Notes under the pieces: generated by a model
The model's database searches: none
What the model was told of the DNA's origin: nothing
Seen by the model: the letters and a program-made list of their open reading frames with translations, nothing else
Assembly: GCF_900100765.1 (NCBI RefSeq)
Contig: NZ_FNFO01000006.1
Coordinates: 186,001-250,000 of the forward strand
Source: Catalinimonas alkaloidigena
GTDB lineage: Bacteria; Bacteroidota; Bacteroidia; Cytophagales; Flexibacteraceae
Reading direction: 5' to 3'
Length of the DNA: 64,000 nucleotides
Translations under genes and position numbers: made by a program
Part shown: in pieces, positions 1 through 10,500 of the stretch
Layout: each line of letters starts with the position of its first letter
Numbering within the stretch: the first letter of the stretch is position 1

Positions 1-1645
1 GGTGCTTCAGCGTAATGCTCGCCCCGAAAGCCGCCGTGTTTTGCCGGTCGCCCCGGAGCTGAAACTTCAGGAAATGGTGCGGCCTCGCCCGCGCGTCGGC
101 ATCGTTGCGGTAGACGAACGGCGGCATGTTCACGTTGTTGACGATCAGATCGAGGTCGCCGTCGTTGTCCAGGTCGCCGTAGGCCGCCCCGTTCGAAAAG
201 CCGGGTTGCGCCAGCCCCCACGCGGCCGTCTGGTCCGCAAAGCGTAGACCGTCCTGATTCTGGAAGGCGTAGTTGGCGATGGGGTTGGAAGGAATGTAGC
301 TGATAAGCTTTTTGAAATCGACGCCTTCTTTCGTGACGATCGACTTGCGGATTTCGTCGTTGGCGATGAACTGGAGAAAGTCCTGATCGGTCAGGTCCTG
401 GTGAATGCCGTTGGCCACAAACACGTCTTTGAGGCCGTCGTTGTCCAGGTCGGCGATCAGCGCCCCCCAGCTCCAGTCGGTGGCCTCCATGCCGGTCAGT
501 CGTCCGATTTCGCTGAACGTTCCGTTACGGTTATTGAGCTGCAACGTGTTGCGGGTAAACTGGTGGCCGTATCCGTTCTCCACGCCGTATTGGTAGCGGT
601 TCCAGTCGTCGAAGGTGGTTTTGGTTTTGAGACGTTCCTCGGCGGCAGGCAGCATGTCAGTCACAAAGATATCGGGGTACGCGTCGTTGTTGATGTCGGC
701 CAGGTCGGCCCCCATCGAAGCAGCACTGGTGCTGCGGATCTGCGCTTCGAGGCTCTCGCGGAATGTGCCGTTCTGCTGGTTGAGGTAGAGGTAATCCCGT
801 TCGAAAAAATCGTTCGAAATGTACAGGTCCATCCACCCGTCGCGGTTCACGTCGCCGACTGTTACGCCCAGCCCGAAGCCGATGATGCTGCCGTAAATGC
901 CCGCCTCGGTGCTGACGTCGGTGAAGTGGGGATGCGCCGCCCCGCCGCGGCCGTCGTTGCGGTACAGTTTGTCGCCACCCAGCGTATCACGGAGGGGCCG
1001 TTCGTTTTTCCGGAGGTTAAAACTCCCGATGGCCTGGTACGAATTGTTGAGCAGGTACATGTCGAGGTCGCCGTCGCGGTCGTAGTCGAAAAATGCCGCG
1101 TGGGTCGAAAGTCCGAGGTCGGCCAGTCCGTAGGCAGCGGCCTGTTCCTGGAACGTGCCGTCGCCCTGGTTGATGAACAATTCGTTCTGGCGGTTGTCGC
1201 CCTGTACGTCGCCGGAGTTGCAGACGTACATGTCGAGCCAGCCGTCGCCGTTCACGTCGGCCATGCTGACGCCCGTCGACCACGCGCGCCTTCCTGCCAC
1301 CCCGGCCCTATCGGTAACGTCTTCGAACTGAAGTGGTGCCGCCGCGCCTTTGTTCAGGTAGAGTTTGTTGGGCCCCATGTTGGCCGTGAGGTACACATCG
1401 AGGAAGCCGTCGCCGTTCACGTCGCCCAGCGCCACACCACCACCGTTGTAGAAGTTGCGGTAAGTGTAGATGTTGAACGCTTTGTCGTAATGCAGGTCGT
1501 TGCGAAAGTCGATGCCCGTCGCGTCCGCAGGCAGGAGCGCAAAGAGGGTCGACCCGACCGGCGGCGCGGTGGTAGTCGGCTGGCAGGCCACCAGCCCGAT
1601 CAGCAACATCCATCCGCTCCCTGAAATCCATTTGTGTGCAGTCAT
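1..1645 (-). CDS. FG-GAP/VCBS repeat, ASPIC/UnbV-type lipoprotein (C-terminus beyond window)
   Basis: The reading frame begins at the ATG at 1645 and stays open to the left edge, giving about 548 residues; the C-terminal half is outside the window. The start MTAHKWISGS is followed by a hydrophobic stretch and a lipobox (GLVAC), so it should be an SPII lipoprotein of the cell surface. Calcium-binding-type FG-GAP/VCBS repeats follow (GDVNGDGFLD, ADVNGDGWLDMY, DYDRDGDLD, GDVNRDGWMDLY, GDLDNDGDLD), which form a beta-propeller. It is a close paralogue of the 1145-residue protein at 2220-5657 (shared NFYNGGGV, STHAAFFDYDRDGDLD, ERDYLYLNQ, TDWSWGAL). It is the last visible gene of the run downstream of SusC/SusD, 17 bases after the small lipoprotein. 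The family is common next to SusC/D pairs; a role in surface glycan or ligand handling is inference. Confidence 0.88.
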   Translation of the reverse strand, partial: MTAHKWISGSGWMLLIGLVACQPTTTAPPVGSTLFALLPADATGIDFRNDLHYDKAFNIYTYRNFYNGGGVALGDVNGDGFLDVYLTANMGPNKLYLNKGAAAPLQFEDVTDRAGVAGRRAWSTGVSMADVNGDGWLDMYVCNSGDVQGDNRQNELFINQGDGTFQEQAAAYGLADLGLSTHAAFFDYDRDGDLDMYLLNNSYQAIGSFNLRKNERPLRDTLGGDKLYRNDGRGGAAHPHFTDVSTEAGIYGSIIGFGLGVTVGDVNRDGWMDLYISNDFFERDYLYLNQQNGTFRESLEAQIRSTSAASMGADLADINNDAYPDIFVTDMLPAAEERLKTKTTFDDWNRYQYGVENGYGHQFTRNTLQLNNRNGTFSEIGRLTGMEATDWSWGALIADLDNDGLKDVFVANGIHQDLTDQDFLQFIANDEIRKSIVTKEGVDFKKLISYIPSNPIANYAFQNQDGLRFADQTAAWGLAQPGFSNGAAYGDLDNDGDLDLIVNNVNMPPFVYRNDADARARPHHFLKFQLRGDRQNTAAFGASITLKH

Positions 1646-1662
1646 CGGTGGGGATCGTAGGT

Positions 1663-2217
1663 CTAGTGGTCTATGGCAGTTAGGTCGGTAAACAGAGCGT
1701 GGACCTGCATGTCGTCGGCATCGGTATAGAGGGTGATGCGGCGGTTGCCGTCCACTTTCACGTAGGCATCGCCCTTGGTCGAGTGCGTCACTTTAATAAA
1801 TCCGTCGCCGTACCATTGCTTGAAGAGCGCCAGCACATCGAGTTGCAGGCTGTCGGCAAACAGGTGCTTGTTCCAGGGCGCCCACGCGTCGTAGGCAAAG
1901 GTGACGGGCATCTGGACGATTCGGTTCTGTTGGAACTCCGGGTAGAAATTCATCGATGCCGGATGCGGCAACTCCGCCATACGGTACAACACGGTGGTGT
2001 TGCTGGCGCCTTCCATCACCCGTCCCTGCCGGTTCAGGTCCCAGCACTGGTCGAAGAATTCCTGGCTCGTCATCCCGAACGTCAGGCCGAGAAACAGGCT
2101 GTCGTACCGCACGCCGCGTTGCAGTTCGCTGTCGACCAGCTCCTGGTATTCCGATTTGGCGCTGCAACCACTCCAAAGCGCTCCCACGAGCCCAAGCCAT
2201 ACGATCCATTTTGCCAT
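1663..2217 (-). CDS. small lipoprotein of unknown function between two FG-GAP paralogues
   Basis: About 184 residues. ATG at 2217 (MAKWIVWLGLVGAL) is preferred over an in-frame TTG at 2223. The N-terminus is a classic lipoprotein signal: basic residue, hydrophobic core, then WSGC with the lipidated Cys near residue 18. The rest is soluble and mixed alpha/beta, with an aromatic-rich centre (YPEFQQNRIVQMPVTFAYDAWAPW) and no enzyme motif that I recognise. It starts 2 bases after the stop of the large FG-GAP gene and is followed 17 bases later by the second FG-GAP gene, so the three are very probably cotranscribed. It may be a structural partner of the FG-GAP proteins; the function is unknown. 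Confidence 0.75.
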   Translation of the reverse strand: MAKWIVWLGLVGALWSGCSAKSEYQELVDSELQRGVRYDSLFLGLTFGMTSQEFFDQCWDLNRQGRVMEGASNTTVLYRMAELPHPASMNFYPEFQQNRIVQMPVTFAYDAWAPWNKHLFADSLQLDVLALFKQWYGDGFIKVTHSTKGDAYVKVDGNRRITLYTDADDMQVHALFTDLTAIDH

Positions 2218-2219
2218 GA

Positions 2220-5200
2220 TCAATACTGATAAGTCTGTAATGCTTCGTTGTTTCGGGCCACCAGCAGTACCGTGCGCGCACCTTGCTGCAAGGTCACGAA
2301 ATCCCGGATTTCTCCTTTGACGAACAGGCCCGACCGGTGGGCCGGAACCGGCGCGAATCCGCCTTTTCCGTTGCCGATCAGCAGCAGGCCATAACTGCCG
2401 TCCTGAATGCCCACCTCGGGTTTGCAGCGGTACTGGTTGCCACCCAGCACGAGGTCCAAGTGGCCGTCTCGGTTAAAGTCCCCTACCTCAATTCCGCAGA
2501 CCGGGGCCCGTTGCGCTTCGTCCGGGAGGGGTTGCCACACAAACGTGCCGTCGCCCTGGTTGAGCAGCACGCCGCTACGGGCCTCGTACGCCGGCAACGC
2601 CAGGGCCGTGTGCAACTGCGCCGGGCGGAACAGGTCTTCGATGGTCTGGTCGCGGTAGTCCACATTTTTCAGGTAGCGTTTTTTCAGCGTCGGGAGTTGC
2701 GCTACCAAATCCTGTCGGGTCACCAGCGGGTAGGCCGTATCGCCATTGTAAGCACAGAGGATCTGCTCGACGGAGCCGTTCTGGTCGAAGTCTTTCACGT
2801 ACAAGGTCAGGGGTTTATCGGCCGACGGCTGGAATCGGGTGTTCAACCCCTGGTTCCCCACCACCACGTCCAAGTCGCCGTCGCCATCCAGGTCCGCGAC
2901 GTCCAGACAACTCCAGAAACCGTTGGTGTGCGCCAGCCCTGCCGGTGCGGAAGCTTCCTTCAACAGGCGGCGGTGTGTGTCGGGGTCGCGTTCGTTGCGA
3001 AACAACTTGATGCCCATCCACTCACCCACCACGATCAGGTCGGGATCGCCATCGCGGTCCACGTCGGCCCATTGCGCATCGCGCAGCAACCCTAATGCGT
3101 TCAGGTCCGGATGCGTGGCGGGTGTGAAATGTCCCTGGCCGTCGTTTTCCAGCAGGTATCCGTTGACGGGCAGCCCGTAGGCAAACGGCTGGAGGCGAAT
3201 CCCGACGAACAAATCCTGGTCGCCATCGTCGTCGTAATCGGCGGCGGCCACACATGACGAACTTTCAAATTTCCCGGCGGGCAGCAATTGGCCGGACTTC
3301 ATAAAGTTGCCCTGCCCATCGTTCAGGTACAGCCGGTCGATCAGCGCGGTCGAGGCGGAAGGGAACTCGTTGCCGCCGCTGCACACGTAGAGGTCGGCGT
3401 CACCATCGCCATCTGCGTCGAAGAAAAGCGCATCCGTATCTTCCGAAACGCGGTCGCTGGCAAACACCGCCTCGCTGGTTTTCCGAAAGCCGCCGTCGGA
3501 CAGTTGCACAAACAGCGTACCCGGAGCATCTTTCGCCCCGCCGATGTAGACATCCTCGCGCCCGTCGCCGTTCACGTCGCCTTTGCAGAGGTGGGGCCCT
3601 TCGTTCGACAGCATCTGAAACAACAGCCCGTCGCGGTCGAAGTCCGAAAAATCGTTTTCCCGATGTACATAGTCGAGGGCCGCGTCGCGCACCGGCCGGA
3701 AGATCGGAGCGGGTGCCGCTGCTGCTGCTGGCCGGGGCCTCGCCGGCGTTTGGGTCTGATCGACCAGCAGGATCTGGTTCGTCGCCACGTTTTCCAGGTG
3801 GCTGCAGGTGCCGTCGGGCCATTGGACCCGCACCGAATCAACAGACGCCCACGTACCGAGGCCAAAGTGCAGGCGGTAGTCGACCGACGACTCGAAGCCG
3901 CGCATGGGCATCAGTTCCTGGTAACGTTGCTCGCCCTGGCGGAATACCGTGACCTGCGTGCCGATGGCGAAGGCGTTTTGGCCGGCACCTTTCAACTGCA
4001 CTTGCAGAAAATGGTGGTCGGCGCGCAGCGCGTCGGTTTCGTTGCGGTAGACGAACGGCGGCATGTTGACGTTGTTGACGACCAGATCCAGGTCGCCGTC
4101 GTTGTCCAGGTCGCCGTAGGCCGAGCCGTTCGAGAAGCCGGGAGTGGCCAGGCCCCATGCATCGGCCACGTTGGTAAACGTCAGATCCCCGTGGTTCTGA
4201 AACAGGTAATTGCCGAGGGGCTGCGATGGCATGCGGTCCACCAGCGTTTTGATCACCTGTTTCTCTTGCTTTAACGTTTCGCGCACCACGGCCGGATTGG
4301 CCATGAACTGGATGTAGTCCAGGTCGGTCAGGTCTTTGAAAATCCCGTTGGCGACGAAAATATCGTTGTAGCCGTCGTTGTCGAAGTCCTGCATCAGGGC
4401 ACCCCAGCTCCAGTCGGTGGCCGACACACCCGCCATGCGCCCGATCTCACTGAAGGCAACGGGCGCTTCCGTCCTCCGGGGCCCCTGGGGCACCGGCCCG
4501 CGGTTCAACTGCAGCACGTTCCGGGGAAACTGGTGGCCGTAGCCGTTGGCGACGTTCATCTGGTACTTGTTCCAGTTTTCGAACTGCGCCTTCGTTTTCA
4601 ACCGGGCGTTGTCTTCCGGCAGCATCTCGGTCACGAACAGTTCCGGGTAGCCGTCGTTGTTCAGGTCCGCCAGGTCGGCCCCCATCGAGCCGAGGCTGAT
4701 TTCGCGCATCGTTTCTTCGAGCGATTCGCGGAAGGTGCCGTTTCGCTGGTTCAGGTAGAGGTAATCGCGTTCGAAAAAGTCGTTTGCCACGTAGAGGTCG
4801 GGCCAGCCGTCGCGGTCCAGGTCGCCGATCGTTACACCCAGGCCAAAGCCGATGGTGCTGCCGTAGATGCCGGCCGCCTCGCTCACGTCGACAAAGCGAC
4901 CGCCGTCGTTGCGGTACAGTTTGTTGCCCCCCAGCGGATCGCGCACCTGCCGCTGGTCTTTCACCAGATCGTAGTTTCCTACCGAGCGGAACGAGTTGTT
5001 GAGCAGGTAACAGTCGAGGTCGCCGTCGCGGTCATAATCAAAAAAGGCGGCGTGGGTCGAGAGGCCCTTTTCGTCCAACCCGTACGCATGCGCCTGTTCC
5101 GTAAAGGTAGGCACCTCCCCCGGCCCGTTGGCGTCGTTGATGAACAACGCGTTGTGGCGGTTCTCGCCCCGGATGTCGCCCGATTTGCAGATGTAAATGT

Positions 5201-5657
5201 CGAGCCAGCCGTCGCCGTTCACATCGACCAGGCTGACGCCCGTCGACCAGACGCCGGTAGAGGCCACACCTGCCCGTTCGGTGATGTCGGTAAACTGAAA
5301 TGCCTGTGCTGTTCCCTCGCCTCCGCGATTCAGGTAGAGGCGGTTGGGTTGCTGGTTGCCGCAGAAAAACAAGTCTGTCCAGCCGTCGTTGTTCAGGTCG
5401 CCCATCCCCACGCCGCCGCCGTTGTAAAAATTACGGTACGTGTAGACGTTAAATTCCTCGGTGTATTCGACGCGGTTCTCGAAGGTGATGCCGGTATACG
5501 TGGCCGGCACCAGGGTAAACAACGTCGCTCCGCGCGGAGGTGATTCGGGCGCCGAAACCTGACAGGCGGCCAGCAGCAGAGCACCCAGACCGAACAAGCC
5601 GGTCCGCCGAAGGTTTCGCAAAAAAGTTGTGTCGTGGCTGCGCATGGTGGCTGGCAT
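2220..5657 (-). CDS. FG-GAP/VCBS repeat protein with ASPIC/UnbV domain, surface lipoprotein
   Basis: 1145 residues, full length for this family. The N-terminus has Arg residues, a hydrophobic core and lipobox LLAAC (Cys near residue 32), so it is predicted to be a lipoprotein. At least a dozen FG-GAP/VCBS repeats with D-x-[DN]-x-D-G loops occur along the chain (GDLNNDGWTDLF, VDVNGDGWLDIY, DYDRDGDLDCY, GDLDRDGWPDLY, GDVNGDGREDVY, DYDDDGDQDLF, ADLDGDGDLDVV, GDFNRDGHLDLV). An ASPIC/UnbV-like module lies near residues 540-620 (DSVRVQWPDGT). A second start (MRSHD) lies four codons in. It is downstream of susD, separated by a hairpin, and upstream of a paralogue at 1-1645. Such proteins commonly accompany SusC/D pairs; their biochemical role is not established. 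Confidence 0.9.
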   Translation of the reverse strand: MPATMRSHDTTFLRNLRRTGLFGLGALLLAACQVSAPESPPRGATLFTLVPATYTGITFENRVEYTEEFNVYTYRNFYNGGGVGMGDLNNDGWTDLFFCGNQQPNRLYLNRGGEGTAQAFQFTDITERAGVASTGVWSTGVSLVDVNGDGWLDIYICKSGDIRGENRHNALFINDANGPGEVPTFTEQAHAYGLDEKGLSTHAAFFDYDRDGDLDCYLLNNSFRSVGNYDLVKDQRQVRDPLGGNKLYRNDGGRFVDVSEAAGIYGSTIGFGLGVTIGDLDRDGWPDLYVANDFFERDYLYLNQRNGTFRESLEETMREISLGSMGADLADLNNDGYPELFVTEMLPEDNARLKTKAQFENWNKYQMNVANGYGHQFPRNVLQLNRGPVPQGPRRTEAPVAFSEIGRMAGVSATDWSWGALMQDFDNDGYNDIFVANGIFKDLTDLDYIQFMANPAVVRETLKQEKQVIKTLVDRMPSQPLGNYLFQNHGDLTFTNVADAWGLATPGFSNGSAYGDLDNDGDLDLVVNNVNMPPFVYRNETDALRADHHFLQVQLKGAGQNAFAIGTQVTVFRQGEQRYQELMPMRGFESSVDYRLHFGLGTWASVDSVRVQWPDGTCSHLENVATNQILLVDQTQTPARPRPAAAAAPAPIFRPVRDAALDYVHRENDFSDFDRDGLLFQMLSNEGPHLCKGDVNGDGREDVYIGGAKDAPGTLFVQLSDGGFRKTSEAVFASDRVSEDTDALFFDADGDGDADLYVCSGGNEFPSASTALIDRLYLNDGQGNFMKSGQLLPAGKFESSSCVAAADYDDDGDQDLFVGIRLQPFAYGLPVNGYLLENDGQGHFTPATHPDLNALGLLRDAQWADVDRDGDPDLIVVGEWMGIKLFRNERDPDTHRRLLKEASAPAGLAHTNGFWSCLDVADLDGDGDLDVVVGNQGLNTRFQPSADKPLTLYVKDFDQNGSVEQILCAYNGDTAYPLVTRQDLVAQLPTLKKRYLKNVDYRDQTIEDLFRPAQLHTALALPAYEARSGVLLNQGDGTFVWQPLPDEAQRAPVCGIEVGDFNRDGHLDLVLGGNQYRCKPEVGIQDGSYGLLLIGNGKGGFAPVPAHRSGLFVKGEIRDFVTLQQGARTVLLVARNNEALQTYQY

Positions 5658-5761
5658 CCTTATTTACATTCCCCCCTTCATTCTTACGCCGGGGGCTGTG
5701 GGGTGATGAGAGAGAACGAGCTTGTCGGTGTATACTACCGAAAACCCCGGAAACCGAAAAG

Positions 5762-5797
5762 CAGGAAAGCAGCCGGTGACGGATGGCTGCCTTCCTG
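5762..5797 (-). terminator. stem-loop between susD and the FG-GAP genes
   Basis: A 13-base stem with one mismatch pairs 5762-5774 with 5785-5797 around a 10-base loop. On the minus strand it is followed by CTTTTC, a weak T-tract. It sits about 90 bases after the susD stop and about 105 bases before the next start. It could be a leaky terminator or attenuator that lowers expression of the downstream lipoproteins, or an mRNA-stabilising end. Confidence 0.45.
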
Positions 5798-5854
5798 ATG
5801 ACGTTGTTGACTTCACGAATGATTTACCGGAAGGGATTCTGCGCAGGAAAGACC

Positions 5855-5883
5855 TCACTCATTCACTCATTCACTCATTCACA
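5855..5883. repeat. octamer tandem repeat, (ATTCACTC)n
   Basis: About three and a half copies of the 8-base unit ATTCACTC run directly into the susD stop codon. The same unit recurs in intergenic positions at 39971-40000 (inverted), 40205-40234 and 41941-41960. It lies outside coding sequence apart from abutting the stop. Confidence 0.7.
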
Positions 5884-7515
5884 CTAGTATCCCGGGTTTT
5901 GTTTCAGGTTGCGGTTGGCGTTGATTTGCGTTTCCGGAATCGGGAAAATGTTCAGGTGGTTGATGCCGTTCGGCCCCAGGTTGTCGGCGGGATCGGCGTC
6001 GTGAAACCGCCAGGCGTCGTTGTACTTCCCGAACCGGATCAGGTCGGTACGACGAACCGACTCCGCAAACATTTCGCGGCCGCGCTCGGCCAGGAACCCC
6101 TCAGCGTCCAGCGTCTGGAACGGATCGACTTTACCGTGCTCTTCCCGAATCTGGTTGACGATGGCCAGCGTGACGGGATCGTTCCAGTTACCGCTTTGCC
6201 GGGCCACGGCTTCGGCTTTCATCAGGATTACGTCGGCGTACCGGAAAATGCAGTAATCGTTGCTCAACTGTCCGTTGTTGCCTTTGTAGATTTCCCACTT
6301 GCCGATGCGCGCGCCCGATTGCCGCCAGGCGCTGGGCAACAGTTCGTTGATGTAAGGCGTGAAGGTGATCGGCGGGCCGTTCGGGTCGTTCGGGTCCGCC
6401 CCGCCATCCTGCAACGGCGTGCTGCCATCGGCCTCGAACTGAGGGCCTACGATGAAGTTCGACAGCCGGTTGTCGAGCGTACCCGTGGTGGGCGTACCCG
6501 CCGGGTCGACGCCAATGACCTCGCCCTGCGGGCCCGGGTTTTGCGTCGGATCGGTATACGACTGATAAAATTCCTGAATGGAAGCAAAGCCGTTCCAGGG
6601 CTGCGCACTCATCTGGTACGTGTTCTGGCTCTGCATGTGCAGCGTGATGTGCGGAATGGTATGGCCGGTGGCGTTGATCTCGTCGTACGGAATCACCCAG
6701 ATGAACTCCGTGGAGCCTTTGTTGTTGCGGGTGAAGTTGTCGCGGTAGTTCGGCATCAGCGAATACATTCCCGAGTTGATCACCTCGTCGCAGGCGGCGA
6801 TGGCCTTGTCCCACTGCGGAGTGCCGGTGTAGACTTCGGCATTCAGGTACAGCTTGGCCAGCGCCGTGTAGGCCGTGTAGTAGTTGACGCGCCCGTAGGT
6901 GCTCTCGTCGGCCGGGCCGGTCTTTTGCAACAGCGGTGCGTTGTCCAGCAGTTCTTTTTCTACAAAATCGTAGACCTGCTGCCGGGTGCTGTTGGCGGGC
7001 GGCTCGGTATTCGAGAAGTCGGTGCTCAGCGGCACGTTGCCGAACAAATCGAGTAGCCAGTAGTAATAGATGGCCCGCAGGGCTTTCAGCTCCGCAATGA
7101 ACGCATTGGCCTGCTCGGTGCCGATCGGTTCCAGCGTTGCCAGCAGGCGGTTGCAGGTATTGACTCCGGCATAGAGGAAGTTCCAGGTGTTGAGCGGACG
7201 CGGGTCCTGCGAGTTGTAGGTGTGGGTTTGCAGCCGCACCCAGTGGCCGCCGTCGCCCCAGTCGGCCCCGCGCGTGGGCACGACCATCTCGTCGGTCGTG
7301 ACTTCGCAAAGGGGCATGATGTTGTCGGCATTGCCAAACGAGCCGAACAGGTTGGCGTACGCCGCCCCCACCGCCGAGAGGATTTCGCGGTCAGTCTGGT
7401 AAAAATTGGTACTGGTCGCTGTATCGTAGAGTACGTTGTTCTCGTCCAGGTCGGTACACGACCCAACAACGACGCCCCCGATCAACAGGAATCTTTTGAG
7501 GTATCTCAATTGCAT
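5884..7515 (-). CDS. SusD/RagB family nutrient-binding outer-membrane lipoprotein
   Basis: 543 residues, the usual SusD length. It has a lipoprotein signal with lipobox VVGSC (Cys20) and the typical start of the mature protein (DLDENNVLYDTATSTNFYQT). SusD hallmarks are present: NTWNFLYAGVNTCNRLL, the alpha-helical TPR-like region LKALRAIYYYWLLDLFGNVP near residues 145-165, and the C-terminal RYADVILMKAEA and FAESVRRTDLIRFGKY segments. It forms the lid of the SusC transporter encoded 25 bases upstream. The ligand cannot be read from the sequence. The genes downstream are FG-GAP proteins, with no glycoside hydrolase adjacent, so the substrate need not be a glycan. Confidence 0.95.
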   Translation of the reverse strand: MQLRYLKRFLLIGGVVVGSCTDLDENNVLYDTATSTNFYQTDREILSAVGAAYANLFGSFGNADNIMPLCEVTTDEMVVPTRGADWGDGGHWVRLQTHTYNSQDPRPLNTWNFLYAGVNTCNRLLATLEPIGTEQANAFIAELKALRAIYYYWLLDLFGNVPLSTDFSNTEPPANSTRQQVYDFVEKELLDNAPLLQKTGPADESTYGRVNYYTAYTALAKLYLNAEVYTGTPQWDKAIAACDEVINSGMYSLMPNYRDNFTRNNKGSTEFIWVIPYDEINATGHTIPHITLHMQSQNTYQMSAQPWNGFASIQEFYQSYTDPTQNPGPQGEVIGVDPAGTPTTGTLDNRLSNFIVGPQFEADGSTPLQDGGADPNDPNGPPITFTPYINELLPSAWRQSGARIGKWEIYKGNNGQLSNDYCIFRYADVILMKAEAVARQSGNWNDPVTLAIVNQIREEHGKVDPFQTLDAEGFLAERGREMFAESVRRTDLIRFGKYNDAWRFHDADPADNLGPNGINHLNIFPIPETQINANRNLKQNPGY

Positions 7516-7540
7516 GGTAGTAGGCGTTTGTGGTAGAAGG

Positions 7541-10500
7541 TTAGAAAGTAGCGTTCACCCCGAGGGTAAAGGAGCGCGTCAGCACCCAGATCTCACGCCG
7601 GTCCACGCCGGGTGCTAAGGAATTGGCATCATCGGCGTTGCCATCCGCGTAACGTACTTCCGGATCTACTCCCGTATAGTTAGTGATCATAAACAGATTC
7701 TGGCCGGTGAGGTAGGCCCGCAGCGACTTCACCCATCCTTTCTTTTCCAGGTTGAACTGATAGCCCAGCGTGGCGTTGTCCATCTCCAGAAAAGAGGCGT
7801 TTTCCACAAACAAACTGCTGAAGATCTGCTGGTCGGTGATGTCGGGGTTGAAGTACTGGGTATTTACGACGTTGTAGCTGCTGGCCAGGTTGGGATTCTC
7901 GTAAAAGGCGCGGTAGGTGTTGATCAGCTGGTGGCCGAACGCACCGCGCAGCAGGAAGTTCAGGTCGAAATTCTTGTAGCGGAACGTGTTGGTCCAGCCC
8001 AGCTGAAAGTCGGGCAGGCCGTTGCCGATCACCATCTGGTCGTTGTTGTCGTACTTGCCGTCGTTGTTCAGGTCGGCCAGCTGGTACTTTCCGCCTTCGT
8101 CTACGCCGAGGTACTGGTAACCCCAGAACAGCCCGATGGCCTGGCCTTCGACGGCCCGCGTAATTTGCGTCTGCTCCTGCCCGGGTGTGCCCAGGTTGGT
8201 GGCCCCGACGTAGCTACCGGCCAGCGTGGGGTCCAGTCGTGCCAGTTTCACGTTGAACGTCGAAAAGTTAAAACTGGAGTTCCAGGTGAACATCGAGCTG
8301 CGCACCACGTCGTAGGCCAGCGCCAGTTCAAAGCCATTGCTGCTCAGCTCCCCGATGTTCATCCAGGTGGTGGGCACCAGGTTCGGCGGCACGGGCACCG
8401 TTACGTTGAAAATCAGGTCGGACGTCACGCGGTTGTAATAGTCCAGCGTACCGGTCATCCGGTCGTTGAAAATCACGAAGTCCAATCCAACGTCGAACTC
8501 CTTCTTCCGTTCCCATTTCAGGTCAGGGTTGGCGTTTTTATCCGGCTCGTAACTCTGGAGGTAGACGTTGTTGCCGGCGTAGAAGTTGGCGCCACCGGGT
8601 GCCAGGGTCTGCAACGACAGGTACGGCTCCGGCGGCAGGGCCCCGGTCACCCCGTAGCTGGCGCGTAGCTTGATGCTGCTCACGCTGGGCAGGTCGAGAA
8701 AGCGGTCCAGGTTGACGCCCGCGCTGATCGCCGGGAACATCCCCCACTTGTTGTTTTCGCCGAACTGAGTAGCCCCTTCGCGACGCAGGCTGGCCGACAA
8801 GAAGGCCGCTTCGTTGAAGTTCAGGTTGAGGCGCCCGAAGAACCCGATCAGGCGCGACCCGGTTTTGTAGCTGTTGATGTTGCCACGGCCGCTGGCGAAA
8901 TCCAGCGCGGTAGAAAAATCCTGCCCCGACGCATCGGTCACAAAATTGCCGCCGCCCACTTCGAACTGCTTGTCCAGAAAATCTTGGTACGAATACCCAG
9001 CCACGGCCGAAACGCGGATGGTGCTGATCCGCCCGTCGTACGAAAGGGTGTTTTCATAGAGCCGGTTCCGGTTTTCGATGTCCGCCTTCCAGGAATACCC
9101 CCCACGACTGAAGCCACTCACGCCCAGAAAGTTGCGCGAATGGAACGACGTGCGGGGCAAGTACGCTTCGTCGAAAGTGCTAGTGGTCTGCTGGGCGTAG
9201 CGCACCAGAAATTTCAGCCCGTCGACGATCTGAAAGGTAGCGGAGCCGTTGAAGTTAAACCGCTTCAGTTCCTGGTCGCGCATGTTCTGTTCCAGTACCG
9301 CCACGGGGTTGGCATAGTCGACGTTGTTTGCTTCGTAGTAGCCCCCGCCGGTCAGGTCGTACAGCGGATCGGTGGTGTGTACCGGGGCGGTCGGGTTGTA
9401 GATAGCCGCGTACTTGAAGGCCTCCGAATACCCCAGTTGCGACTCGCGCGAGGTGTTGCTCATGTTGAGGTTGAAGACCAGCCGGTCGTCGAGGACCGAC
9501 TGCGACAAATTGAGCCGGGTGTTGATCTGGTTGAACCCGGTGTTGATCGCCACGCCCTGCGCATTGCGGAAGTTGACCGAAGCGCTGTAGGTGGTGCCGG
9601 AACTGTTGCCGCCCGACAGCGAAAGGTTGTGCGTATGCGAAAACGCGGTGCGGGTGATCTCTTTGTACCAGTCGGTGGTTGCACCATAATCCACGGCGTT
9701 GCTCAACTGGCGGTACTCGTCGGCGGTCATGTGCTGCGTGAAGCGGGCCGGCGTTTCGGTCTGCACCAGTCCGCTGTACGACACGCCGAAGCTATCGGCC
9801 GACCCCGACTTGGTGGTGACGATGATCACCCCGGCCGACCCGCGCGTTCCGTAAATGGCGGCAGCCGATCCGTCTTTCAGCACATCGATGCTGGCGATAT
9901 CGTTCGGGTCTACGGTGTTCAGGTCCGCCCCGATCTGCCCGTCGACCACCACCAGCGGTTGGGTGTTGGCCCCAAGGGTGGACAGGCCGCGCAGCCGAAT
10001 GGCAAATCCGGCGTTGGGATCGCCGCCGGGACGCGAAATGGAAAGGCCCGACACTTTGCCCTGCAACAGTTGCGAGACGTTGCTGATGTTCCCCTTGTTG
10101 AATTCTTCTACGCCGATGCTGGCCACCGAACTGGTGATTTCGCCCTTGCGCTGCGTGCCGTACCCCACAACCACCACTTCGTCGAGGGCTTTTATGTCGT
10201 CGGCCATCGTTACGTCAATGGTGGTGCGCCCCCCTACCACCACTTCCTGCGTAGCGAACCCTACCGCACTGAACACCAGGGTCGCGTTGTCGCCCACGTT
10301 CAGGGTGTAGTTTCCGTTGACGTCGGTGATGGTCCCGTTGGTGGTGCCTTTCTCCAGAATGTTGATGCCCGGAATGCCTTCGCCCGTCGCATCGATGACG
10401 CGCCCGCTGATCGCGACCGCCCGCTGGGCCCGGGCCGCACGGATGGCCATCAACGTGTTGTGCGCGCTCATGGAAGCCGCTACCGGCGTGCGAGCGTCTT

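Noticed and set aside
401-1624. Long plus-strand open frame of about 400 codons
   Set aside because: It is the antisense of the FG-GAP lipoprotein gene on the minus strand; its Val/Arg/His-rich translation has no family resemblance, while the opposite strand shows repeated D-x-[DN]-x-D-G motifs.
5855-5883. CRISPR-like short repeats
   Set aside because: The 8-base tandem unit has no spacers and too few copies; it is a simple repeat family.
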